Below, in pieces: positions 1 through 6,257 of a stretch of 6,262 bases of DNA (position 1 is the first letter of the stretch; each line of letters starts with the position of its first letter). Position numbers and translations under genes: made by a program. Under the pieces are notes generated by a model. It searched no databases. It was not told the origin of the DNA and saw nothing but the letters and a program-made list of their open reading frames with translations. The stretch is from an uncultured Eubacteriales bacterium (GTDB lineage: Bacteria > Bacillota_A > Clostridia > Oscillospirales > CAG-272): assembly GCA_900555345.1 (NCBI GenBank), contig USKS01000096.1, forward strand, positions 1 to 6,262, given 5' to 3'.

Positions 1-197
1 GTGCCGTCGTCTGCGGCGCCGGTAAAGCTTTCTCTGTCAAACACTACGTTTTCGCCGCAAATGCCGGAGACGGTAACGCTGCAGCTGTCCGCGATAACGT
101 CAAGAGCAGGTGAAAGGGTCGAAGCGGATACGGCACAGGCAAGTACCGCCGCGGTCAATGCCAAAACAAGCAGAAAAAATGATTTTTTCATTTTCAT
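1..197 (-). CDS. Exported protein of unknown function, N-terminal fragment (cut by left edge)
   Basis: Reading the minus strand from the ATG at 197 gives 65 open codons that run off the left edge, so only the N-terminus is visible. It starts MKMKKSFFLLVLALTAAVLA and continues as a typical signal peptide: a short lysine-rich stretch, a hydrophobic core at residues 7-22, and a likely signal peptidase I site after VSA (residue 25). The Cys at residue 21 is preceded by V-L-A, a poor lipobox, so a lipoprotein is less likely. The next part has alternating polar and hydrophobic residues (SCSVTVSGICGENVVF, residues 38-53), which suggests a beta-rich extracellular domain; from memory this resembles N-termini of some large surface proteins of clostridia, but I cannot confirm a family. 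An AAAGGA site lies 12 bases before the ATG at 197; a second in-frame ATG at 191 would be 18 bases away, so 197 is preferred. It is divergent from the gene at 418. Confidence 0.72.
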   Translation of the reverse strand, partial: MKMKKSFFLLVLALTAAVLACAVSASTLSPALDVIADSCSVTVSGICGENVVFDRESFTGAADDG

Positions 198-320
198 ATT
201 TTTGAAAATTCCTTTCTTATGTTTGCTAGTATTCTTTACCGTATTTTTGCCCGCTATGTCCGTCTCTGCATTTGTTATAAAAATATTCACCGAAAATTCA
301 TATTATTTCCCGCCTATATA

Positions 321-349
321 TTGATTTTGACGATAGTTTTGTGTATAAT
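321..349 (+). promoter_or_regulatory. Sigma-A type promoter for the 418-1191 gene
   Basis: TTGATT at 321-326 and a perfect TATAAT at 344-349 are separated by 17 bases, which predicts transcription starting near 356 and a 5' leader of about 60 bases before the ATG at 418. The surrounding gap is AT-rich, as expected. The same 220-base gap must also hold the promoter of the leftward gene, but I found no convincing pair of boxes on the minus strand. Confidence 0.7.
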
Positions 350-417
350 TTAATAAGAATTGATTCAGTTAAGGCGGTATTGGGTCTTTTTGACAAAGTG
401 CCGTATCGGGAGATATT

Positions 418-1191
418 ATGGAAACTAAACGCAATCTGAAGTACTTTACCACAAAGGGCATAAACATTGTTTTGCTTGTGGGGCTTGCCGTGTGCGTCAT
501 CGGCTTTTTGATGATGCTTATAATACCCAAGGGCAACGGCTACAATTTCGGCTTTATAGTAATAATGATCGGCGCCGCGGTCGCGGTGTTCGGCTCCGGT
601 GCAAAGTCCGCAGAGGCTGATATCGATAACCAGATCCACGGTAAGATCAAGGATATGCCCGAGCAGGCGCAGATAAAGTACGAAGTATACGAGAGAAACT
701 TTCTTAAAATTCTGAACCCCGTATTCCTCAGAGGTTTCAGCTACGAGGGCGACAACGTGCTTTGCAAAAAAGGTCCCGATCACAAGTACCGCACGGATTC
801 CTACAATGCCGCTCAGCTTTACTTCACTCAGGAGAATGTTTACGTTTACGGCAAGCATATCTCTCTTCTCGACACTTCCGAGGAGGCAAACTACGAGTTC
901 GGCGGTGTTTATCCTTTCACCGATATAGACAAGGCATACATAGAAGAGAGAAAAATCAAAATTATAGGCAGAGAGCTTACAATACATTCCTTCGGTCTCA
1001 AACTGAAGAACGGCAAGGATGTGTTCAAGTTCGACGTTGAGTACGGCGCCGACGTCGATAAGGCGGCGGACGATATCAACCACGCTGCCGAGAAGATGAC
1101 AGAGCGCGCGGCAGAGCGCGCGGCTGACAAGGCTGCAAAGCGCGCGGCACTGCGCGAGATGGATGCGAAAAAAGCCGCAGCCGCTCAGTAA
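418..1191 (+). CDS. Membrane-anchored protein of unknown function with two TM helices and Ala-rich tail
   Basis: I do not recognise a named family. The 257-residue product has two hydrophobic segments, at about residues 14-37 and 45-62, joined by a short Gly/Asn turn, so it is probably a membrane hairpin with both ends on the same side (likely the cytoplasm, since the N-terminus carries K4, R5 and K8). Residues 80-222 form a soluble domain of alternating beta-like stretches ending in a helix (YFTQENVYVYGKHISL, then GLKLKNGKDVFKF, then DVDKAADDINHAAEKM). That order recalls bacterial PH-like/GRAM-like domains, which is inference only. Residues 223-257 are a charged, Ala-rich helix with a four-residue pattern (ERAA, ERAA, DKAA, KRAA) and probably form a coiled coil. 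A GGGAG site 5 bases before the ATG supports the start. The gene has its own promoter and terminator, so it is probably monocistronic. A long open frame on the opposite strand is a shadow. Confidence 0.85.
   Translation: METKRNLKYFTTKGINIVLLVGLAVCVIGFLMMLIIPKGNGYNFGFIVIMIGAAVAVFGSGAKSAEADIDNQIHGKIKDMPEQAQIKYEVYERNFLKILNPVFLRGFSYEGDNVLCKKGPDHKYRTDSYNAAQLYFTQENVYVYGKHISLLDTSEEANYEFGGVYPFTDIDKAYIEERKIKIIGRELTIHSFGLKLKNGKDVFKFDVEYGADVDKAADDINHAAEKMTERAAERAADKAAKRAALREMDAKKAAAAQ
1101..1124 (+). repeat. Exact 12-bp tandem duplication inside the Ala-rich tail
   Basis: The 12-mer AGAGCGCGCGGC occurs twice back to back (1101-1112 and 1113-1124), and a related AAGCGCGCGGCA follows at 1137-1148. In the reading frame this gives two adjacent ERAA units followed by DKAA and KRAA, so the tail seems to have grown by in-frame duplication of a four-codon unit. 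Confidence 0.85.
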
Positions 1192-1212
1192 ATTTCATAC
1201 AAAACATTAAAA

Positions 1213-1251
1213 GGCACGGAACGCTTGCGTTCCGTGCCGCCTTTTTGTTTT
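1213..1251 (+). terminator. Rho-independent terminator of the 418-1191 gene
   Basis: The arms GGCACGGAACGC (1213-1224) and GCGTTCCGTGCC (1227-1238) are perfect reverse complements of 12 bases around a TT centre, in practice an 11-pair stem with a 4-base loop. A T-rich run follows at 1242-1251 (TTTTTGTTTT). It begins 21 bases after the stop codon and separates this gene from the dockerin gene. Confidence 0.93.
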
Positions 1252-1370
1252 CGGGACACAGGGATGTTTTGCGGTGTGCCGCGCCGGTGACATTAGTGAT
1301 AGCTTTTGTACAAAAAGGCGACAGAACGCCGCGCTGACGAGTATTTATTGATAAATTTTTACCGAAATTA

Positions 1371-1399
1371 TTGCAATTTGAAAATTCATGTGTTATAAA
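1371..1399 (+). promoter_or_regulatory. Extended -10 promoter of the dockerin/DUF4838 gene
   Basis: TTGCAA (1371-1376) and TATAAA (1394-1399) are 17 bases apart, and the -10 is preceded by TGT (1391-1393), giving an extended -10. Transcription would begin near 1406, leaving about 28 bases of leader with the ribosome site GGAGG at 1423-1427, 6 bases before the ATG. The -10 sits inside an imperfect palindrome, CATGTGTTAT (1387-1396) against ATAACATG (1399-1406), where a repressor could bind. Confidence 0.65.
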
Positions 1400-1433
1400 T
1401 AACATGTATTTATAATTGACGTGGAGGTAGATA

Positions 1434-3701
1434 ATGGATCCAATTACAAAAAGAGTGCTTTCTGTGGTTCTGGCACTTATCACGCTTTCGGCTTTGCTTT
1501 GCACGACGGCAGGCGCCATAAACACGTACAGGCATTTCGACGACGAGACATTTATTCTGGGAGACGCAGACGGCAACCGAAACGTTGATGCCATGGATCT
1601 TTATCTGATGAGATGTCATATAGTCGGGATAAATGTTGAGAATCAGACGACAGATATCCAGGCTTTGGATTTCGACGCGGATACGGTGCTGAGCGCTGTT
1701 GACGTGTATCATATGCGGTGCCTTCTGGTCGGCAGAGAAAGTACGGCTGATTTTGAGAACGGTCATCAGCTTTATAAGCTTACAATTGCAGGCAACGATA
1801 TAAACGACTATGAAATAGTCGTTTCAGGCGGCACCGAGAAAGAAAACGTCTATACTGCCGCGACCATTCTCAGTCAGTATATATATGAGGCTTGCGGTGT
1901 GCGCCTCGGCATCGTTTTCGATACGTCCGATGCAAAGCACGTTATTCACTTCAACAGATACGATCCTCTCAGCGACGAAGCGCTGGCGCTGGGGCTGGGC
2001 AACGAAAACTACATAATTGACGTAAAGAACGGCGACGTAAACATATACGGCTCGCTGCGCGGAACAATGTATGCCGCATATGAGATATGCGAGAAGTATC
2101 TCGGCGTTCGTTTCTACGACAACGAATATGTGTTTCTGTACAAAACAAGAACTTCCGATATCCCCGAGGGAACGCATATCAAAAAAGAAGTTCAGCTTAC
2201 TTTCAGATTCAGTGGAGGCGTTGTCTTTGACAAGCCCTCCCAGTGGGGGGCGTATTACGGCAACAGGCTGAACGGCTCACAGATATATGTCGGCGGCAAC
2301 CCTCAGGACGGATATCTTGTAGGTCCGCACTTTATAAACGCCCATTCCTTCAGCTATTATTACAGCATGGGAACGGGAACGCTGCCGGACGAAAGTTACG
2401 GCACACTCAGTCAGCGATATACCGCCAAGTTCTATAACGGCATCCAGACGGATCCGCTCAAGTGGCAGCCCTGTGCCACCGACGAGACAACATATGATAT
2501 ACTGTTCACCGGCCTCAGAGATACAATAACCATGTTAAAACTTTGGGGTTCGCACTATTTTGTTCCGCAGTACGGCGATGACTCCATGTCGTTCTCCATA
2601 AACGATAACAGTAAGTACTGCTCCTGCCGTTTATGCGGGCGTATGGCAAACGGGGTTATCAGAAAAGACAAGGATACCGGTGAAGTGACAGTGATAAAAG
2701 CTCCGGAGGGCAACGGCGGACTGTACATGCAGCTTGCAAACAAGGCAGTTAAAGATATTCAGAAGTATATGCCCGGGCTGAAGCTGTTTATGATCCTGTA
2801 TGATCACACAGTGCCCGCGACCATACGTCCTGACGAAAAGCTTATACTTATGTACTGCGGCCACGGCTGCAACAACCACATATTCGGCTCCGGCGAATGC
2901 GGAGACGGAGTGAACAATCTGGGATACAACAATAACGCGGATGAAGTATCACTCAGAGAATGGGTCAAGATCGCTCACGATAACGGCGCGCAGCTTTGGT
3001 TCTGGTCATACGGTGTCAACTTCCACTACTTCCTCGGCGGCGGATGCCCCAATATACCGGATTTTTATGAGAATTTTCAGTATATCGTCAATGTGTGCGG
3101 GGCAGACGGCATCTATTTTGAGGGCGCCGGCAACGCAAACAACTTTGAAAAGCTGAAAAGCTATATTGCCGCGCGACTGATGTGGGAGCCGGATATGAGC
3201 CACGAGCGGTTTGTGGAGTATATAAAAGAATATCTTTATATGTACTACGGCGACGGGTACGAGATACTGTGGAACTATATACTTATGCAGACGGCAGCCG
3301 GAGATCTCAAGGGCTGCACCGTAAACAACTACGACCGCCCGTGGGACCAGATGGATAAGGGATATCTTGCAGAGCACTATGAGGAAATGCACGCAATGCT
3401 CGCCGAGGCACGCGATCTCGCGAAGACCGAGCTGCAGAAAAAGCATATAGACGATCTTTCTCTCTCGTGCGAGTTTATGGGCCTTTCAAGCGTTTATAAG
3501 AGCTGGTATACCAACGGAACAGAAGAAAGCCGAGCTTTGTACGAAGAAAGGTACACTTCGTTCTTTAACGCCGTGACTGCCACGGGCATGGAAATTTTCG
3601 ACGATCCCGGCGTATTTAAGATCCCGAAAAAAATTGACTTTACCGTTTGCCCCATGACGCAGTTCTACAACTACGGCAGCTGGGCTGACAGATCGGAATA
3701 A
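1434..3701 (+). CDS. Secreted dockerin-bearing DUF4838 protein
   Basis: The 755-residue product begins with a signal peptide (K6 R7, hydrophobic core about 8-23, likely cut after TAGA, residue 28). Residues 42-101 form a type I-like dockerin with two calcium-binding repeats: D44, D46, N48, N50, D55 and D79, D81, D83, D90, each followed by a helix ending in MRC..VG. This module binds a cohesin on a scaffold or cell surface. Residues 112-245 resemble the non-catalytic N-terminal domain found before GH67/GH20-like barrels (GTMYAAYEICEKYLGVRFY). Residues about 255-620 match DUF4838 from memory: HSF at 304-306, YCSCRLC at 395-401, LWFWSYGVNFHYFL at 521-534, and YFEGAG at 561-566 with E563 as a possible active-site acid. 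A helical tail follows. DUF4838 has no established reaction that I know of; a role in binding or cleaving glycans is inferred from the fold and the dockerin. It has its own promoter, GGAGG site and terminator. Confidence 0.92.
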   Translation: MDPITKRVLSVVLALITLSALLCTTAGAINTYRHFDDETFILGDADGNRNVDAMDLYLMRCHIVGINVENQTTDIQALDFDADTVLSAVDVYHMRCLLVGRESTADFENGHQLYKLTIAGNDINDYEIVVSGGTEKENVYTAATILSQYIYEACGVRLGIVFDTSDAKHVIHFNRYDPLSDEALALGLGNENYIIDVKNGDVNIYGSLRGTMYAAYEICEKYLGVRFYDNEYVFLYKTRTSDIPEGTHIKKEVQLTFRFSGGVVFDKPSQWGAYYGNRLNGSQIYVGGNPQDGYLVGPHFINAHSFSYYYSMGTGTLPDESYGTLSQRYTAKFYNGIQTDPLKWQPCATDETTYDILFTGLRDTITMLKLWGSHYFVPQYGDDSMSFSINDNSKYCSCRLCGRMANGVIRKDKDTGEVTVIKAPEGNGGLYMQLANKAVKDIQKYMPGLKLFMILYDHTVPATIRPDEKLILMYCGHGCNNHIFGSGECGDGVNNLGYNNNADEVSLREWVKIAHDNGAQLWFWSYGVNFHYFLGGGCPNIPDFYENFQYIVNVCGADGIYFEGAGNANNFEKLKSYIAARLMWEPDMSHERFVEYIKEYLYMYYGDGYEILWNYILMQTAAGDLKGCTVNNYDRPWDQMDKGYLAEHYEEMHAMLAEARDLAKTELQKKHIDDLSLSCEFMGLSSVYKSWYTNGTEESRALYEERYTSFFNAVTATGMEIFDDPGVFKIPKKIDFTVCPMTQFYNYGSWADRSE

Positions 3702-3714
3702 CCGCAGCACAAGC

Positions 3715-3756
3715 AAAAACCGCCGCAAGTCAGTTTGACTTGCGGCGGTTTTTTTT
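3715..3756. terminator. Bidirectional terminator between converging genes
   Basis: The arms at 3715-3732 and 3736-3753 are fully complementary (A5 plus a 13-base GC-rich core against the same core plus T5) around a 3-base GTT loop. T8 at 3749-3756 serves the rightward dockerin/DUF4838 gene, which stops at 3701. The A5 at 3715-3719 gives a T5 run for the leftward kinase gene, which stops at 3768. The whole gap is only 66 bases, so the two units share this hairpin. Confidence 0.95.
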
Positions 3757-3767
3757 GCGTCTCTATG

Positions 3768-5102
3768 TTATGAGGGCAGTATAAGCATGACGGAGGCATA
3801 GAACATTCCGCCGCGGGCGTTAAAATTGCAGACGCCGCCGTATTTTTCGGCAATGTTCTTTACGGATTCGGTGCCGATACCGCTGCCCGCATGCTTTGCG
3901 GAAATGAGCATTCCGCTGTTTGTGCGCCGCAGCAGCCCCGAAAATGTGTTATCAACGGTTATGCAAAGGGAATTGTTGTCCGTTTTTGCGCGCAGTACGA
4001 TCCGCTTTTCTTTGTCCCCTTTGTCACATTTGCAGGCTTCGACAGCGTTCTCCAACAGGTTGCCGAACAATACGGACAGATCGGTGACCTCGATACCGAT
4101 GCCGTCGGGAATATCAGCTTTTACGGTAAACTTTACATTGCAGTCCGCTGCCTGTTCCGCAAAGCATGTGATGATGGCGTTTACCGCTCCGTTTGCGCAG
4201 TATTGCATCGGCGCCCCGGAGGAAAGCTCCTTGCAGTATTTGTTCAGGTAGTCCCGCAGCGCTGAATAATTCTGTGCTGTAAGGTACTCCTGCATAGTCG
4301 CCGCGTGGTGGCGTATATCGTGTCGTGTTCGCGCGGCGTCCGCTATCTTTTCGCGCAGATTTTCGTACTGTACCGTCTGCATTGAAAGACGGTAGTTCTT
4401 GCTTTGCAGCTCCGTTATCCTGTTTTGCTCAAGTATCAGCCGCGTGACTACATAATACACAAGGGCGGCTCCGATGTTGACGCATATAAGAAATACAGTG
4501 TTTCCGGGGCGCAGGGCGATCTCAAGCCCCGAGAGCGAATTGCTTCCGTACAGGCAGTAGTACCACATCAGATAAAATGTTGCGGGTATAAGCCACAGAT
4601 AGCGCCACTCAAAGCCGGAGGTCTCTTTTTCGACAGCCGGTGTATATACCGCCTTCATGTATGTGAAAAGCGGCACGGCGATTATAATCTCAACGGCAAA
4701 AAGCATAAGGGAGAATGACCAGCGGTAGTTTTGCAGCGCAAGATCCGGGAAAAACCGCCCCTCAAGACATTTTGCGCTTATGACCGCAAGGTTTGCAAGG
4801 TTTGACAGCATAAGCAGCGTGAAAAGAGTTTTTCCGAAGTGCTTTTTGACCGCCGCAAAGTAAAAAAGAAAATACAAAGCTGTGCTGACGGCGCTTATGA
4901 TCCCCGCGCGGCTGTCCGGAACAAACGCCGCCCAGAAACCGAGCAGCATCTGAATTATGCTGAGAAGACCTATGAACAGTCCCGTTACTGCCTTTGAAAA
5001 GCGCAGACAGTGACGGAACGGGTAAAGCGCGAGCGCAAGAAACGGCAAAAAGTTCAGAAGAGAGTATATGCATACCTCCGCGATCCTGTAAACGGGCGGC
5101 AT
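3768..5102 (-). CDS. GHKL sensor histidine kinase, AgrC-like (LytTR partner)
   Basis: This 444-residue membrane kinase would sense an unknown signal and phosphorylate the regulator encoded just upstream. About seven hydrophobic segments fill residues 10-222 (near 10-28, 39-60, 67-84, 91-110, 130-150, 168-186 and 202-222), followed by a linker helix. The probable phospho-accepting His is H261 in RHDIRHH, the form typical of AgrC/ComD-type (HPK10) kinases. The ATPase has an N box LFGNLLENAVEAC (345-357; N348, N352) and a G box GSGIGT (406-411) followed by EKYGG. The C-terminus is complete. The ATG at 5102 shares one base with the regulator stop (TGATG), with a weak AGGGA site 6 bases upstream, so translation is probably coupled. 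Members of this group often sense peptides, but no peptide or AgrB-like processing gene lies in the window, so the ligand is unknown. Confidence 0.93.
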   Translation of the reverse strand: MPPVYRIAEVCIYSLLNFLPFLALALYPFRHCLRFSKAVTGLFIGLLSIIQMLLGFWAAFVPDSRAGIISAVSTALYFLFYFAAVKKHFGKTLFTLLMLSNLANLAVISAKCLEGRFFPDLALQNYRWSFSLMLFAVEIIIAVPLFTYMKAVYTPAVEKETSGFEWRYLWLIPATFYLMWYYCLYGSNSLSGLEIALRPGNTVFLICVNIGAALVYYVVTRLILEQNRITELQSKNYRLSMQTVQYENLREKIADAARTRHDIRHHAATMQEYLTAQNYSALRDYLNKYCKELSSGAPMQYCANGAVNAIITCFAEQAADCNVKFTVKADIPDGIGIEVTDLSVLFGNLLENAVEACKCDKGDKEKRIVLRAKTDNNSLCITVDNTFSGLLRRTNSGMLISAKHAGSGIGTESVKNIAEKYGGVCNFNARGGMFYASVMLILPS

Positions 5103-5815
5103 CAGCTTTCCCTGTCCTTTCTCATGTTGTCGAACAAAAAGGCGGAGTACGCCTCAATAACGTCCTTTGATCTGCGTCGGCTAATGGGAATTATGGTTTT
5201 GTCGCGCATTACAAACGTGTCTCCGCTGCATTCCGACACCTCGTAAAAGTTTACGATAACTCCCTTGCACGGAGAGAAAAAATAGGGATATGCGCAGAGC
5301 AGGGGCTCGATCTCGGAAAACGACGAGCGAACGGAAATGTCGCTGCCGTTCTTGCAGTGAAGTGTGACATGATGCGAGGCGAAATCCGCGTATACTATGC
5401 TGCGCAGTACAACGCTCTCGCCCCCGGGCAGCTTTGCCGAGCGCAGAAGCTCAAGCTTTTGAATATCCAGACGGTCGAGCATTGCCTTGACTCCCTCGCG
5501 GGAAACAGGCTTCAGTATGTAGTAGCACGCACAGACTTCGTAGCTCTCTGCGGCAAAATCGTTGCTGGAAGAGCAGAAAACGATGCTGACGTCCCTGTCG
5601 GTCTCACGTATCCTGCGGGCGACCTCGGTGCCGGTGAGCTCTCCCATATATATGTCAAGTATTATAATGTCGCAGCTGCCGCACTCAAACAAAGCGAGAA
5701 AAGCTGCGGCATCGGTGTGTTCGGCTATCTCCGCAGCAGGCGGAAGAAACTCGCGCAGGTATTTGCGCAGTGCGTAAAGATCGCTCGTGCTGTCATCTAC
5801 AATTGCAATTTTCAA
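5102..5815 (-). CDS. LytTR-family response regulator (AgrA/LytR type)
   Basis: This 237-residue DNA-binding regulator has a receiver domain at residues 1-120 with acidic residues D7 and D8, the phosphate-accepting D54 in IILDIYMGELTGTEV, the SSS stretch near 82-84, and K102 in ILKP. A LytTR domain follows at about 130-228 (IVYADFASHHVTLHCKNG, then SFSEIEPLL, then KGVIVNFYEV, then IIPISRRR), which normally binds paired short sites in promoters. I chose the TTG at 5815 because the product then begins MKIAIVDDS, the usual receiver start, and AGGAG lies 9 bases upstream. The frame stays open upstream to an ATG at 5992, but that ATG lies within the promoter region, upstream of the predicted transcript start, so the 59 extra residues (Arg- and Phe-rich, no domain) are unlikely. 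It is the first gene of the operon and overlaps the kinase start by one base. Confidence 0.92.
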   Translation of the reverse strand: MKIAIVDDSTSDLYALRKYLREFLPPAAEIAEHTDAAAFLALFECGSCDIIILDIYMGELTGTEVARRIRETDRDVSIVFCSSSNDFAAESYEVCACYYILKPVSREGVKAMLDRLDIQKLELLRSAKLPGGESVVLRSIVYADFASHHVTLHCKNGSDISVRSSFSEIEPLLCAYPYFFSPCKGVIVNFYEVSECSGDTFVMRDKTIIPISRRRSKDVIEAYSAFLFDNMRKDRES

Positions 5816-5824
5816 AACCGGTTT

Positions 5825-5829
5825 CTCCT
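5825..5829 (-). promoter_or_regulatory. Ribosome binding site that fixes a TTG start
   Basis: On the minus strand, AGGAG at 5829-5825 is followed by 9 bases (AAACCGGTT) and then TTG AAA ATT GCA. No ATG or GTG lies at a suitable distance in this frame, and the receiver domain begins exactly here. This marks TTG at 5815 as the start of the response regulator. Confidence 0.8.
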
Positions 5830-5982
5830 GTATTTCTGTTGTGCGAAAAGAAAGTGCGCGGGGCAGTTTGTCCCGGGCAAAGCAGCAAAAAACTGCGAAG
5901 GGCAGCCGAACGGCAGTGTCCCACGTCAAAAAATGCGCCGACCGAGCCGAGGAAAGTCGCCTGAAGCCGGGCTGCTGTGTAT

Positions 5983-6013
5983 AGTATAACACATCTTACC
6001 CCAGAAATGTCAA
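5983..6013 (-). promoter_or_regulatory. Promoter of the response regulator-kinase operon
   Basis: Read on the minus strand, a perfect -35 TTGACA (6013-6008) is followed after 19 bases by TATACT (5988-5983), which is preceded by TGT and so forms an extended -10. The 19-base spacer is longer than the ideal 17, which could make the promoter weak or dependent on an activator or DNA bending. Transcription would begin near 5976, leaving about 160 bases of leader before the TTG start. Confidence 0.6.
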
Positions 6014-6171
6014 GCGCTGCCGAAAAAGCATATATTTGCCGGCTTTTGCGCCGTATGCCGCAGGAAACGTAAAAATTGATACAGTCTTTTGCACCACTTA
6101 TTTTTTGTGCGATATTTCTTACAAACAAAAATTCCGCATAAAAATTTTTATATAGATATACTAATTATTTA

Positions 6172-6200
6172 TTGACTGTATATGAATTATATGGTACAAT
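6172..6200 (+). promoter_or_regulatory. Strong promoter for a gene beyond the right edge
   Basis: TTGACT (6172-6177) and TACAAT (6195-6200) are separated by exactly 17 bases and sit after an AT-rich tract at about 6140-6171 that could act as an UP element. Transcription would begin near 6207. The promoter points away from the regulator-kinase operon, so the pair are divergent. Confidence 0.75.
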
Positions 6201-6209
6201 TATGTCAGC

Positions 6210-6227
6210 TAATGCCTAACGGCGTTA
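6210..6227 (+). promoter_or_regulatory. Hairpin at the 5' end of the right-edge transcript
   Basis: TAATGCC (6210-6216) can pair with GGCGTTA (6221-6227) around a TAAC loop, seven pairs including one G-T wobble. It begins about three bases from the predicted transcript start. No T run follows, so it is not a terminator; it could protect the 5' end of the RNA, or the DNA inverted repeat could bind a regulator. Confidence 0.5.
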
Positions 6228-6252
6228 CAAACCGCCCAAAACCGAAACCGAA

Positions 6253-6257
6253 AGGAG
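6253..6257 (+). promoter_or_regulatory. Ribosome binding site of the gene starting past the right edge
   Basis: AGGAG at 6253-6257 is followed by AAAAG to the end of the window without a start codon, so the start should lie within the next few bases. Just upstream, AAACCG occurs three times (6229-6234, 6239-6244, 6245-6250). The leader from the predicted start site is about 55 bases. Confidence 0.7.

Noticed and set aside
132..146. Lipobox in the left-edge protein (V-L-A-C at residues 18-21)
   Set aside because: Leu at -2 is atypical, and a better signal peptidase I site (VSA) follows four residues later.
1..324. Plus-strand open frame of 107 codons from the left edge
   Set aside because: The minus strand of the same stretch encodes a clear signal peptide with a ribosome site; the plus-strand product has no ribosome site and only an accidental hydrophobic run.
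327..349. TTGACG at 327-332 as the -35 of the promoter with TATAAT at 344
   Set aside because: The spacer would be only 11 bases; TTGATT at 321-326 gives the ideal 17.
298..1083. Minus-strand open frame of 261 codons opposite the two-helix membrane protein
   Set aside because: It has no ribosome site or domain and runs across the promoter of the plus gene; the plus frame has promoter, ribosome site, membrane helices and terminator. It is an antisense shadow.
1434..3701. Assigning the DUF4838 protein to a specific glycoside hydrolase family
   Set aside because: The fold resemblance and E563 are suggestive, but no full catalytic signature is readable by eye, so no reaction is claimed.
5357..5989. 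Plus-strand open frame of 210 codons opposite the response regulator
   Set aside because: The minus strand encodes complete receiver and LytTR domains with the key residues; the plus product has no recognisable features.
5993..6128. Small minus-strand peptide gene upstream of the regulator (possible Agr-like signal)
   Set aside because: The open frame there has no ribosome site, runs through the operon promoter and lacks a peptide-precursor pattern.
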